From Sphingobacteriales bacterium (GTDB taxonomy: Bacteria > Bacteroidota > Bacteroidia > Chitinophagales > Chitinophagaceae), in NCBI GenBank assembly GCA_004144175.1, contig SEFT01000023.1:1-48468 (forward strand): a stretch of 48,468 bases of DNA, given 5' to 3'. This document shows, in pieces, positions 8,104-16,782 of this stretch (within the stretch, counting starts at the first letter, position 1; each line of letters begins with the position of its first letter). A model generated the notes under the pieces. The model searched no databases. It saw only the letters and a list, made by a program, of their open reading frames with translations, and was not told the DNA's origin. A program made the translations under genes and the position numbers.

Positions 8104-11100
8104 CTATGTATTTTTAGATATTAACACTTTCAGAGTGGCTTCGTTTACCTCGATCTCGGTGCCTGCCGGTATCTGGGCTACAAGCTCTATATGGTCTGCA
8201 AGTATCTCGGTGCATATATAGTCACCATAGTTAACAATTGCAGACTTCAATGGTTCATACTCTTCTATCTTAACCTCAATACGATCTGTCAGTTCCAATC
8301 CGCTCTCTTTACGTATCTTCTGTATACGGTTCACTAATTCGCGGGCATTGCCTTCGTCTTGAAGTTCGGGCGTTACGGTAATATCCAGTGCTACGGTCAG
8401 GTTGTCTTTGTTGGCAACCGACCATCCGGGTATGTCTTCGGCTATGATGCTTACATCACTTATTGTGATCTCTACATCTTCGCCATCCACATCGCGGAGT
8501 ACGAAACTCTTTTCTTTCTCTAAAGTGGCAATATCCTGCTGTTGCATCTGCCCTACGGCTGCTGCTACAGCTTTCATTTTGGCACCCATACGGGCACCCA
8601 GTGCTTTAAAGTCGGGCTTTATCTTCTTCTTGATAAACCCTTCTGTGTCAACAAGATAGTCAATCGACTTTACATTCACCTCGTTTTTCACAAGGTCTTC
8701 TATCTTTTGGATCTGCTCCTGCATATGCTTATCCATTACAGGTATCAGCACTTTTTGCAGGGGTTGACGCACTTTTATATTCATCTTTTTGCGCAGCGAC
8801 AGTACCAGCGAGCTGATGTCCTGTGCCAGTTGCACACGCTCTTCCAGATCGCGGTCTATGGCGCTTTCGTCTACCTCGGGGTAGTCGGCCAGGTGTACCG
8901 ATGCAAACTCATAGCGTTTCGTGATGCCATTCAGGTTGGTGTACAACCAGTCGGCAAAGAACGGCGCTATCGGTGCCATCAGCAGGGCCATGGTCTCCAG
9001 GCACTCATACAGTGTCTGGTAGGCGCTTATCTTGTCGTGCTCATACTCGCCCTTCCAGAACCGGCGGCGGCAGAGGCGCACGTACCAGTTGCTCAGGTGC
9101 TCATCCAGGAAGTACTCCATAGCGCGACCGGCCTGTGTAGGCTCGTAGTCGTCCATATACCTGTTCACATCCTTTACCAGCGAATGCAGCGATGAGATGA
9201 TCCATTGGTCAATCTCGGGGCGCTGATGCACCGGTATATAGCGCTCTTTGAAGGTAAAGCCGTCTACATTGGCATACAATGCAAAGAACTGGTAGGTGTT
9301 ATATAAGGTACCGAAATACTTGCGCTGCACCTCTTTAATACCATCCAGGTCGAACCGTAGGCTGTCCCATGGAGAGGCATTGGTGATGAGGTACCAGCGT
9401 GTAGCATCGGCACTGTATTTTTCAATTGTTTCGAACGGATTGATGACGTTGCCGAGGCGCTTGCTCATTTTGGCGCCGTTCTTATCCAGCACCAGTCCGT
9501 TACTTACTACGGTTTTATAGGCTACGCTATCGAACAGCAGTACGCCCAGTGCGTGCAGGGTATAGAACCATCCCCGGGTTTGGTCAACGCCTTCGGCGAT
9601 GAAGTCTGCAGGGAAGTTATGTTTATGGTCTTTTTTGTTCTCGAATGGGTAATGCCATTGTGCATAAGGCATCGCACCGGAGTCGAACCAAACATCTATC
9701 AGGTCGGGTTCGCGGTACATAGGCTTGCCGCTCTCCGATACCAATATGATCTGGTCCACATATGGCTTGTGCAGGTCCAGCGTAGCATCGTCGATAAACT
9801 GGTTCATGCCCAGCTTATCGTCGGCTTTCTTCACTTCTGCCTTCAGCTCGTCGATACTGCCGATGCATTTGCGCTCGGTGCCATCTTCGGTAGCCCATAT
9901 AGGCAGTGGCGTACCCCAGTAGCGGCTACGGCTCAGGTTCCAGTCCACCATGTTCTCCAGCCAGTTGCCGAAGCGTCCCTCCCCTGTTGCCTTTGGCTTC
10001 CAGTTGATGGTCTTGTTCAGCTCCACCATCCTGTCTTTAGCGGCAGTGGTACGTATGAACCAGGCATCCAGCGGATAGTAGATCACCGGCTTATCGGTGC
10101 GCCAGCAGTGTGGGTAGCTGTGCTCATACTTCTCTACCTTAAAGGCGAGGCCGGCCAGCTTTAGCTTCACGGCTATATCTACGTCTACATCTTTATAGTC
10201 AGCATCGCTGCGGTAGTTTTTTACAAAGCGTCCGCTGAACTCGCCCATATACTCTATGAACTTGCCCTCACGGTCTACCATCGTAAGCATACCCAGGTTA
10301 TGCTTCTTACCCATTTTATAGTCATCCGCACCAAAGGCCGGTGCCGTATGCACGATACCCGTACCATCTTCGGTGGTTACGAAGTCGCCCGTAACGATGC
10401 GGAACGGATCGCCGCCTGCTATTTCGCGGGTATTACCCTCAAAAGGTAGCAATTGCTCGTAGCGGATGTTTTCCAGCTGGCTTCCTTTGCACTCGGCCAG
10501 TATCTGCCAGGGCAGTATCTTGGTCTCGGCGGTGTAGCCTGCGAAGTCGCCGTTCTCACCCTCGGGCTTAAAGTATTTGCCCAATAGTGGCTTGGCCAGC
10601 GCTACGGTGATAGGTTGGTGGGTATACGGATTGAAAGTCTTAACTAAAACATAATCGATATTAGGCCCTACGGTAAGGCCTACATTGCTCGGCAGGGTCC
10701 ATGGCGTAGTGGTCCAGGCCATAAAGTAGATCTGCGCGGTCTCGCCCCAAGCCTCATTTGCCTTGGCTATAAGCTCTTTACCAAAAGCCGTCTGCTCGCC
10801 AAAGGTGGGCATCAGGTGTGCGCGGAACATGGCTACTGCCGTAGTATCCTTTACATCTTTATAGCAACCCGGCTGGTTGAGCTCGTGGCTGCTGAGGCCG
10901 GTACCTGCGGCGGGTGAATACGGCTGTATACTGACGCTTTTGTATAAAAGGTCTTTCTCATATAGCTGCTTAAGGCACCACCACAGGGTTTCTATATATT
11001 TGTTATCGAAGGTAATGTACGGATCATCGAGGTCGACCCAGTAGCCCATTTTCTCGGTCAGGTCGTCCCAAAGGTCCTTGTAGCGCATTACCGCTTCGCG

Positions 11101-11466
11101 GCACTTCTTATTATAGTCTTCTACGCTTATCGACTTGCCTATATCTTCTTTGGTAATGCCCAGTTCCTTCTCTACACCCAGCTCTACGGGCAGGCCATGG
11201 GTATCCCAACCCGCCTTACGCTTCACTTGGAAGCCCTGCATGGTCTTGTAGCGACACACGAGGTCCTTTAGCGTGCGCGAAATAACGTGGTGAATGCCGG
11301 GCAAACCATTGGCACTAGGCGGACCTTCGTAAAATACGAATGGTTCAGCACCATCACGTTGCGTGACACTTTTCTTAAAATACTCCTCATCCTTCCACCG
11401 CTTCAGGAGGTCCTGCTCGATGGAGGGCATGTTCAACTGCTTGTATTCCTTATATTTATCTGACAT
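8104..11466 (-). CDS. ileS: isoleucine--tRNA ligase
   Basis: A 1120-aa cytoplasmic enzyme that charges tRNA-Ile. The class I signature region FVFYEGPPSANG-PGIHHV (about residues 43-61) holds the HIGH-type motif, AKMSKRLGN holds the KMSKS loop, GWDTHGLP and an editing (CP1) insertion follow, and a long C-terminal anticodon-binding region ends the protein. The sequence YSPAAGTGLSSHELN and the overall layout belong to the eukaryote-like type 2 IleRS. In other bacteria this type is usually mupirocin-tolerant; that is family knowledge, not shown here. The start ATG at 11466 fits a consensus promoter at 11496-11525 with a leader of about 20 nt. The dksA-like gene follows in the same transcript. Confidence 0.97.
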   Translation of the reverse strand: MSDKYKEYKQLNMPSIEQDLLKRWKDEEYFKKSVTQRDGAEPFVFYEGPPSANGLPGIHHVISRTLKDLVCRYKTMQGFQVKRKAGWDTHGLPVELGVEKELGITKEDIGKSISVEDYNKKCREAVMRYKDLWDDLTEKMGYWVDLDDPYITFDNKYIETLWWCLKQLYEKDLLYKSVSIQPYSPAAGTGLSSHELNQPGCYKDVKDTTAVAMFRAHLMPTFGEQTAFGKELIAKANEAWGETAQIYFMAWTTTPWTLPSNVGLTVGPNIDYVLVKTFNPYTHQPITVALAKPLLGKYFKPEGENGDFAGYTAETKILPWQILAECKGSQLENIRYEQLLPFEGNTREIAGGDPFRIVTGDFVTTEDGTGIVHTAPAFGADDYKMGKKHNLGMLTMVDREGKFIEYMGEFSGRFVKNYRSDADYKDVDVDIAVKLKLAGLAFKVEKYEHSYPHCWRTDKPVIYYPLDAWFIRTTAAKDRMVELNKTINWKPKATGEGRFGNWLENMVDWNLSRSRYWGTPLPIWATEDGTERKCIGSIDELKAEVKKADDKLGMNQFIDDATLDLHKPYVDQIILVSESGKPMYREPDLIDVWFDSGAMPYAQWHYPFENKKDHKHNFPADFIAEGVDQTRGWFYTLHALGVLLFDSVAYKTVVSNGLVLDKNGAKMSKRLGNVINPFETIEKYSADATRWYLITNASPWDSLRFDLDGIKEVQRKYFGTLYNTYQFFALYANVDGFTFKERYIPVHQRPEIDQWIISSLHSLVKDVNRYMDDYEPTQAGRAMEYFLDEHLSNWYVRLCRRRFWKGEYEHDKISAYQTLYECLETMALLMAPIAPFFADWLYTNLNGITKRYEFASVHLADYPEVDESAIDRDLEERVQLAQDISSLVLSLRKKMNIKVRQPLQKVLIPVMDKHMQEQIQKIEDLVKNEVNVKSIDYLVDTEGFIKKKIKPDFKALGARMGAKMKAVAAAVGQMQQQDIATLEKEKSFVLRDVDGEDVEITISDVSIIAEDIPGWSVANKDNLTVALDITVTPELQDEGNARELVNRIQKIRKESGLELTDRIEVKIEEYEPLKSAIVNYGDYICTEILADHIELVAQIPAGTEIEVNEATLKVLISKNT

Positions 11467-11495
11467 AGACTATGCCCAATCTAAAAAATAAGGTG

Positions 11496-11525
11496 CAAAA
11501 TTAGTGAAAAAAATTTAAATATCAA
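11496..11525 (-). promoter_or_regulatory. ileS promoter
   Basis: On the minus strand, TTG (11523-11525), a 19-base spacer and TAATTTTG (11496-11503) match the Bacteroidota sigma-A consensus exactly. Confidence 0.75.
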
Positions 11526-11702
11526 GGAGGGGGGGTGTGAATGACGGATGGTGTGGATTAGGTGTGGATAGTTGCGATGCCATTTAGAAAGCAATACAAA
11601 CAGATATCTTCATTTTTACCGCAAATGGCATAAGCAAAAACAACATATTTCTGACAATTAAAGAATTCTGCTAGATTATATTCGTTTCCTAAACTAAAAC
11701 CT

Positions 11703-12896
11703 ATGAAGTATCTTTTCTTACTATCCTTCACACTTTTCTACGCATCAAACACAGAAGCACAGATAACCCTAACTAATACTAGCTATCAATATCCAAATCC
11801 GAGCGGCGGCAATGACAGCTTTAGACTTGCCGCAAAACTCAACACTGTCCCAGCATTACCCATCGTAATAAATGGCTGGTGGGACTTTAGCAAAACAGAT
11901 TTCAATCCGTATTATGGCACTTTGGGCGGTAAGGCAGACACTAACCTAAGCTTTCCGGAAGCCACATTTATTGTGCAACCGTCCTCGGATGGATATAATA
12001 TGGGGTTAGGTGGAGCACCCGCACTTCTCTGTGGCACATTTAAAGGGTATGGGTATATGCAATATGGGCTCGAAATGTATCCTGAGGTTTCCTGGATTGG
12101 ATACAATACCAGTGTAAACACAGATAGTGTGTGGACACCTTATCAGAACATCGCATTCTCTGTACCCGACACAGCAATAAAATTTCCCGCCACATACAGC
12201 ACCACCTGGAAAAACAATTATAAAGCCATTTATAAATTCACGGTTTCTATCAGCCCGCATTCGGTAGTAAAAGCGCCTGCGGAGAGAAGAGTTCATACAT
12301 CGAGAACCGATTCTGTGGTAGGCTATGGCAAAATGATTGTACCCAACCATAAGTTCGGAGTCAGTGACACATTTAATGTGTTACAAGTAATGACCAAGAC
12401 TTTCAAAATTGATAGTCTATACGTGTCAGGAGTAGCTGCTACACCTGGTATGGTTAATGCACTATACCGCAGGAAACAGGGACAGAGGGACACATTTTAT
12501 ACGTTACGCTATTTTAGAGCCGGAGAAATGCATCCACTTACAGAAGCTGAGTTTAAAACGAATACCTATAGCAACACTGATCTTAAAAAATTGACAATTC
12601 ATCAATCGCGCCTGAAGCCAGTGTCTGTAAGAGACGCATATAAAGCACAAGGCGTGAAGATATTTCCTAATCCGGTTACAGGGCGAATGTTGACTGTAGA
12701 AGTAGAAAATGATAACCACAACTGGAGCTATGAGGTAATCAATATGATGGGGCAAACAATAGCAAAAGCATCCATTTTAAGCAAACAGCAAGCGATACGC
12801 ATTGACGATACTCATCCGTCAGGTATATACTACATTCGTTTAAACAGCGGTAATACCAATGAAACAATCATAAAAGCGATTGATATCACTGACTAG
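11703..12896 (+). CDS. secreted protein with T9SS type A sorting domain
   Basis: A 397-aa protein with a signal peptide (about residues 1-19, ending TEAQ). A beta-rich central region of unknown function (about 20-300) follows. The C-terminal domain of about 80 residues has the hallmarks of T9SS cargo: IFPNPVTGR, a V-N-MMGQ-like turn (VINMMGQTI), then SGIYYIRL. Such domains direct proteins through the type IX machinery to the cell surface. No catalytic domain is recognised in the body. The upstream 236 bases hold no exact TAnnTTTG box (a near match, TATATTCG, lies shortly upstream). A palindromic element and a terminator lie beyond the stop. Confidence 0.85.
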   Translation: MKYLFLLSFTLFYASNTEAQITLTNTSYQYPNPSGGNDSFRLAAKLNTVPALPIVINGWWDFSKTDFNPYYGTLGGKADTNLSFPEATFIVQPSSDGYNMGLGGAPALLCGTFKGYGYMQYGLEMYPEVSWIGYNTSVNTDSVWTPYQNIAFSVPDTAIKFPATYSTTWKNNYKAIYKFTVSISPHSVVKAPAERRVHTSRTDSVVGYGKMIVPNHKFGVSDTFNVLQVMTKTFKIDSLYVSGVAATPGMVNALYRRKQGQRDTFYTLRYFRAGEMHPLTEAEFKTNTYSNTDLKKLTIHQSRLKPVSVRDAYKAQGVKIFPNPVTGRMLTVEVENDNHNWSYEVINMMGQTIAKASILSKQQAIRIDDTHPSGIYYIRLNSGNTNETIIKAIDITD

Positions 12897-12921
12897 TTTG
12901 CATTGTATCTGTCAAGCCGCG

Positions 12922-12973
12922 CTGGTCGAAGCGTCCCGCTTGACGACGGCAGTAAGCGAGACGCCTCGACCAG
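12922..12973. repeat. imperfect 20-bp palindrome, possible REP-like intergenic element
   Basis: CTGGTCGA / TCGACCAG, GCGTC / GACGC and CGCTT / AAGCG pair in register, with two single mismatches and a 12-base loop. It has no T-run and lies just upstream of a real terminator, so it is not needed for termination. A mobile or repetitive extragenic palindrome is possible; no second copy was seen in this window. Confidence 0.5.
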
Positions 12974-12996
12974 TACATGTAAAAGAAAACGCAACA

Positions 12997-13022
12997 AAAA
13001 AGCCGCCTCACGGCGGCTTTTC
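12997..13022. terminator. bidirectional terminator between T9SS and XRE genes
   Basis: AGCCGCC (13001-13007) pairs with GGCGGCT (13012-13018) around a TCAC loop. A-run and T-run flanks serve both converging genes. Confidence 0.85.
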
Positions 13023-13025
13023 AAG

Positions 13026-13481
13026 TTATTTATTTTCCAGTACCTTTTGTAATAGCTCGAGGGACTTTTGAAGCATTTCTACTTTTTCACGTTCTGACTG
13101 CAAGAGGCGCTCGGTCAGCTTCTCGATCTTGTCGAGGGCTTCCAGCCATTTTTCACCGGTGTTTATGTTGAAGCTGCCTTGATTGTACCACGGCATATTG
13201 CCATGACTAACACTATTATCGTTGAACGTGTTGGTTATGATATTCATTACCTCATCGTCCTCAAGGTTTTCTATAGCTTTTACAGGTATCTTCAGCGCAC
13301 CGGCTACTTTTTGCAGCAGTTCGGCATCTATCACTTCCTTATCCTCCAGTTGAGATATTTTCTTCTGCGTCCATTCTTCGCCCAGGTCGCCCGCCAGGGT
13401 ATCCTGCTTTATGTCTTGCAGCTCGCGCAGCTTCTTTATATTCCTTCCGTGGTGAATCCTCTTGTCCATAGACGTATGCAT
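13026..13481 (-). CDS. XRE-family helix-turn-helix regulator with C-terminal coiled coil
   Basis: A 151-aa protein. Residues about 10-70 form an HTH_3/XRE DNA-binding domain (IKKLRELQDIKQDTLA, then WTQKKISQLEDKE as recognition helix region). A linker is followed by a heptad-rich helix (about 105-151: LEALDKIEKLTERLL and so on) likely to mediate oligomerisation. The ligand and target are unknown; this architecture is common in Bacteroidota. The -7 element TATCTTTG at 13495-13502 lies so close that ATG 13481 would have a very short leader. The second Met (13469, MDKRIHHG) is an alternative start with a more usual leader. Confidence 0.83.
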   Translation of the reverse strand: MHTSMDKRIHHGRNIKKLRELQDIKQDTLAGDLGEEWTQKKISQLEDKEVIDAELLQKVAGALKIPVKAIENLEDDEVMNIITNTFNDNSVSHGNMPWYNQGSFNINTGEKWLEALDKIEKLTERLLQSEREKVEMLQKSLELLQKVLENK

Positions 13482-13494
13482 AACTGTGATAAGC

Positions 13495-13502
13495 CAAAGA
13501 TA
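13495..13502 (-). promoter_or_regulatory. -7 element of the XRE regulator gene
   Basis: TATCTTTG on the minus strand is an exact TAnnTTTG match. No good -33 TTG is seen at the expected distance. Confidence 0.5.
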
Positions 13503-13552
13503 ATATTAATTTGGGCTTGTGCATAATAGCCTCATGTCCCTACCCGTCTCCC

Positions 13553-13599
13553 AGCTACCCATAATCTTGCGCCCAATCATGATGCGGGCTTTAGTTTTC
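13553..13599. repeat. 47-bp direct repeat, copy 1 (flanks GNAT gene)
   Basis: Matches 14144-14190 at 39 of 47 positions without gaps. The shared core CGCCCAATCATGA and the 3' end TTAGTTTT are the best conserved parts. The two copies bracket the acetyltransferase gene. Confidence 0.75.
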
Positions 13600-13634
13600 A
13601 ACTAAGGCTTTGCTGAAAGTGTGTACCGATACAT

Positions 13635-14114
13635 TCATTCCACGTCATAGCGTAACACTACCTCTGAGCCGTTGACAGCACATTGGCAGAAGCCAAGGCC
13701 TTCAGCAAAACGGATAGCACTGGTGTTAGAGTCCGTAGTTTTGGCAACTACAGTACGTACCTGGTATTGCTGCCGGGCAAAGGAGATCATCATTGCAAAA
13801 GCTACCTTCATATATCCCTTGCCGCGATAGTCGGGCAACAGCGAGCCGCCCGCCTCTATACAGTGGTTTTGCGGGTTATGATGATGTAAGGCGCAATCTC
13901 CGATGATAAGCTCCGGCGCTTCCTGTAGCCTTATGGTCCATATATCTTTACAAAGCGAGGTCATACGCCGGGCAAAGTCCCCGGGAATTTCTCCGGCAAG
14001 TATCACCTGCTCTTCAAAATAACCGGCTGCCTCAAAAGCCTTGTATAGCGAATAATATGCAGCACCATCTGCAACCGACAAACGAACCAGCAGTATAGTC
14101 CCGGCTGTAATCAT
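13635..14114 (-). CDS. GNAT family N-acetyltransferase
   Basis: A 159-aa protein with the GNAT fold: the acetyl-CoA pyrophosphate loop LLPDYRGKGY at residues 92-101 (R/Q-x-x-G-x-G/A), a following helix, and the C-terminal NTSAIRFAEGLGF segment typical of motif B. The acceptor substrate is unknown; sequences of this shape often act on ribosomal-protein or antibiotic amines, but nothing here decides. The gene is monocistronic, with a TATATTTG -7 element only about 5 bases before the ATG, so it may be nearly leaderless. It is bracketed by two 47-bp direct repeats, which could mark a past duplication or insertion. Confidence 0.82.
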   Translation of the reverse strand: MITAGTILLVRLSVADGAAYYSLYKAFEAAGYFEEQVILAGEIPGDFARRMTSLCKDIWTIRLQEAPELIIGDCALHHHNPQNHCIEAGGSLLPDYRGKGYMKVAFAMMISFARQQYQVRTVVAKTTDSNTSAIRFAEGLGFCQCAVNGSEVVLRYDVE

Positions 14115-14118
14115 AGTT

Positions 14119-14126
14119 CAAATATA
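14119..14126 (-). promoter_or_regulatory. -7 element of the GNAT gene
   Basis: TATATTTG on the minus strand. The start codon follows almost at once, suggesting a leaderless or near-leaderless transcript. Confidence 0.4.
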
Positions 14127-14143
14127 ATAAGAATGTCCCCTGC

Positions 14144-14190
14144 AGCTAGCCATAATCTTCCGCCCAATCATGACGCTAGGCTTAGTTTTG
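14144..14190. repeat. 47-bp direct repeat, copy 2
   Basis: Second copy of the repeat at 13553-13599. Its 3' end contains TAGTTTTG (14183-14190), a TAnnTTTG match on the plus strand that could drive the frameshifted T9SS gene. Copy 1 has TAGTTTTC instead. Confidence 0.75.
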
Positions 14191-14200
14191 TAGAAGGCAT

Positions 14201-14217
14201 TGTTGCAGCCTGCAACA
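14201..14217. repeat. 17-bp palindrome upstream of the frameshifted T9SS gene
   Basis: TGTTGCAG-C-CTGCAACA is a perfect inverted repeat just after a candidate -7 element (14183-14190). Its position would suit an operator. Confidence 0.4.
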
Positions 14218-14377
14218 AGCCCCATAGATCCTATTCTGCCGCCCATTGTAAAGCACTTCCGTTATTGATCCTATTGCCGCCTCATTCGCCATAGTATGCC
14301 AGACAATGCTACTGCTTAAGAATAGCACAATATTTGCTACCATTATTCTCAATACCTTACATTCTAGCGTACCGAGT

Positions 14378-15530
14378 ATGAAACCCACCCTTATTATTTT
14401 ATTTAGCTGTGTGGTCTTCTGCATAGTGCCGGCCACCGCGCAAACCTCGCACAACAAGCCAACCGGAGACACGTTGCGGCTATGGGCTACCGCAAAACGC
14501 AGCCTCGCAGGTGCAAACCCGATTTCTTATAAACGCCTGGACACTACCAGGTACTTTTACTCCGGTGATCGTACTTATGATTTTCGCTTCGGGCTCTGGA
14601 AGTTTGACAGCACATATTCCTGGGCAGAGAACGGAACATTGCAGCAAAAGATAACCCAGGACTTTGATACGAACGGCAGAATTACCGAAAGGAAAATATA
14701 CCAGCCCTCCGGCACAAGCTTTAACCTGACCGGCCATGTAGTGTACACCTACCCCAATGCAAATGAAGCAGTAGTGGAAGATGTACTCAACCCCACCTAT
14801 AAGAGACTATACATTTGGGGAACCGGACGGCCTCCTGCTATCAAAATATTTGTATAAGGACGCCACCGGAGCCACGAAACTGAAAGACATCGATAGTTTT
14901 GTGTATAGTAGCGGGCTTCCCACATTTCGCTATCTATTCAATCAAAAAATAGTTCAATACGACAGACGCTGGAGGTACATTTATGATGCTAACAATAAGC
15001 TACAGGAGCAGCGAATAGAAAACCTGAATGCCAGTGGCAATTGGGACATCTTAGGAAGATACCGCTACACCTACCCTACTGATAGTAACATGGGTATTGC
15101 CGAGGAGGTTTATGACGCCAGTCGTGGCACGTTTAACTTCAACAGCCACATGCCAACCAGCTATCATCGCAAAATAGATAGTCTGTATTGGATCATATCG
15201 GCCAATGAAGGATCATCCGTAAGTACAAAGTTCTACTACCAGCTCGACTCGCCCTCGGCCGTTAAGGTTGCGTCGTTAGAAGTTCATGACCATACGTTTA
15301 CACTCTATCCAAATCCATGCTCCGGAAGCCTCCAACTCACCCTCGCTGAAATGCCGGCGGCACAGGTAGCAGTAACCATTACTACGCTTGATGGACGCCT
15401 CATTTGCCGCCAAAATCTGCCGCCTGACGTAAAGTATAATTTGCCGTTAACAGATTTGCAGCCCGGTATTTACATGCTGCATTTGTCAATAGACGGAAAA
15501 ACCAAGTCAGAGAAATTCACCGTCAGGTAG
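14378..15530 (+). pseudogene. T9SS-sorted secreted protein interrupted by a +1 frameshift
   Basis: Two reading frames make one protein. The first (14378-14857) has a signal peptide (MKPTLIILF..., ending TAQ) and stops after ...YIWGTGRPP. The second continues from about 14818 (EPDGLLLSKYLY...) through a YD/RHS-like beta-rich region (repeated RYRYTYP-type segments) to a T9SS type A domain (LYPNPCSGS, PGIYMLHLS, ending at 15530). Dropping one G from the GGGG run at 14817-14820 joins the frames as ...YIW-EPD.... This is either a recent mutation, phase variation at a G-tract, or a sequencing error. Function is unknown. A start further upstream (14306) exists but would add residues before the signal peptide. 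Confidence 0.75.
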
Positions 15531-15628
15531 CGCGCTGCAGTTTCACCCTGTTTAAGCAAAAGGCTTAACCAATAAGACTTTATTAATCAAAAGCATACTC
15601 TGGCATAAGTTTTAAAATATGCATTTGT

Positions 15629-15868
15629 ATGATACTACAGCTCAATCCTACCATTATGGTAGAGACACCGCTAGGCCGGGGACAGACACTTTTTATCATC
15701 GACTATGGCATGCACCAAAACACATGCTGGGTAGTGGCATTGCAAGACTCCGGCATTATCAAACATTTTGATTGTAATGACGTTATTATATCGACCAACT
15801 ATACCTACGGAATGAATTTGAGGCATAATACAAATATCATCGACAAGAGCAAAAACGATGATGCTTAA
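15629..15868 (+). CDS. small conserved hypothetical protein, phage-associated type
   Basis: A 79-aa protein starting MILQLNPTI, followed by VETPLGRGQTLFIIDYG and a WVVAL--SG-IKHFDCNDV strand pattern. I know similar short proteins from Bacteroidota phages and islands (start MILQLNP, PLG-G, F-IDYG, WVV), where they have no assigned role. The beta-rich pattern suggests a small barrel or SH3-like fold. It stands alone between T9SS-type genes, so it may be a phage remnant. No consensus promoter is seen close by. Confidence 0.65.
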   Translation: MILQLNPTIMVETPLGRGQTLFIIDYGMHQNTCWVVALQDSGIIKHFDCNDVIISTNYTYGMNLRHNTNIIDKSKNDDA

Positions 15869-15996
15869 ATGAGTAGCTTTCAAAAGCTATACTGCCACAC
15901 GACACGGATCTAAGTAAGCATTTCTTTCCATAAACACGTTGCACTGCAAACTTCATATCTGCACAATTAATCATCCGGCATTCCGTTATATGCCCG

Positions 15997-16779
15997 ATGA
16001 AGTATGTGTTGATATGGATATTAGCATTTGCGTGCCACTCTGGCTTTGCGCAAAAACGTAAGGACCAGCGCTGCCCTACCACGCGTAAGACGCCACGCGG
16101 CTTTACGCTCCCTGTCGATCTGTATTCGTTTAAAGCCGATATAGGTGTGAGGCACCCATTCACTTACCGAAATCCCAATAGTTTCATCGGTGAAAACTAC
16201 CGTACCGTTGCCAAACCCAATGCATATATCAGTATTGGATTCTACCATGCACTGTCACAGCCTTGGGGCATCTCTGTGACTGCCCTGGCTACCCAGACCC
16301 GCCAGGGACTCTATTTTGATCATTATGACAATGGTGAGGGCATCAGCGGAAGCTCATACCAATCTGCTTTCCAGCTGCGTTTTCCGGTACAGTTTGCGTA
16401 CACGCGCCCGGGTTATCAACTACGCCTCGGCCCTTCCCTCATATACAATTCATTTTCGATGGCCAATCAGACGACCGGCTCCATAAAGGCAGGCGATGCC
16501 GACCCATTTGCGGACTACAGCATTAGGTGGAATGCATTTGCCAGCTATACCACCTGGCATTGGGGCTTCGATGCAGCTTTAGAAAAGAAGATTGTCGGCA
16601 ACTTATCACTAAATATAAACGCAGCTATTGATTTCAGGCAGTCTGCCGCTACCGAAGGCCAGGCGTCTATAGAGCTGACTCCCGGGCAAACAGAAAGCCA
16701 TTACGCCATTACAAAACCATATTTATGGTACGCAGGTATTGGCCTCAGCTATAAGGTATTTCGCAGAGCGGCGGAATAG
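15997..16779 (+). CDS. secreted, probably outer-membrane beta-barrel, hypothetical protein
   Basis: A 260-aa protein with a signal peptide (cleaved after about residue 18, ...GFAQ). The mature protein has repeated amphipathic strands with aromatic residues (FYHALSQPW, VQFAYTRPGYQLRLGPSLIY, WHWGFDAALEKKI) and ends LWYAGIGLSYKVF. This fits an 8-10 strand outer-membrane barrel of the OmpW/porin-like sort, but no family is recognised. The stop lies 3 bases from the stop of the convergent dioxygenase gene, with no terminator between them. Confidence 0.65.
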   Translation: MKYVLIWILAFACHSGFAQKRKDQRCPTTRKTPRGFTLPVDLYSFKADIGVRHPFTYRNPNSFIGENYRTVAKPNAYISIGFYHALSQPWGISVTALATQTRQGLYFDHYDNGEGISGSSYQSAFQLRFPVQFAYTRPGYQLRLGPSLIYNSFSMANQTTGSIKAGDADPFADYSIRWNAFASYTTWHWGFDAALEKKIVGNLSLNINAAIDFRQSAATEGQASIELTPGQTESHYAITKPYLWYAGIGLSYKVFRRAAE

Positions 16780-16782
16780 AGT

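Noticed and set aside
7291-8124. 277-aa Ala/Phe-rich frame opposite the DksA-like gene
   Set aside because: It is the antisense shadow of the AAPAKK repeats; composition is unlike any natural protein, and the opposite strand has a domain and operon context.
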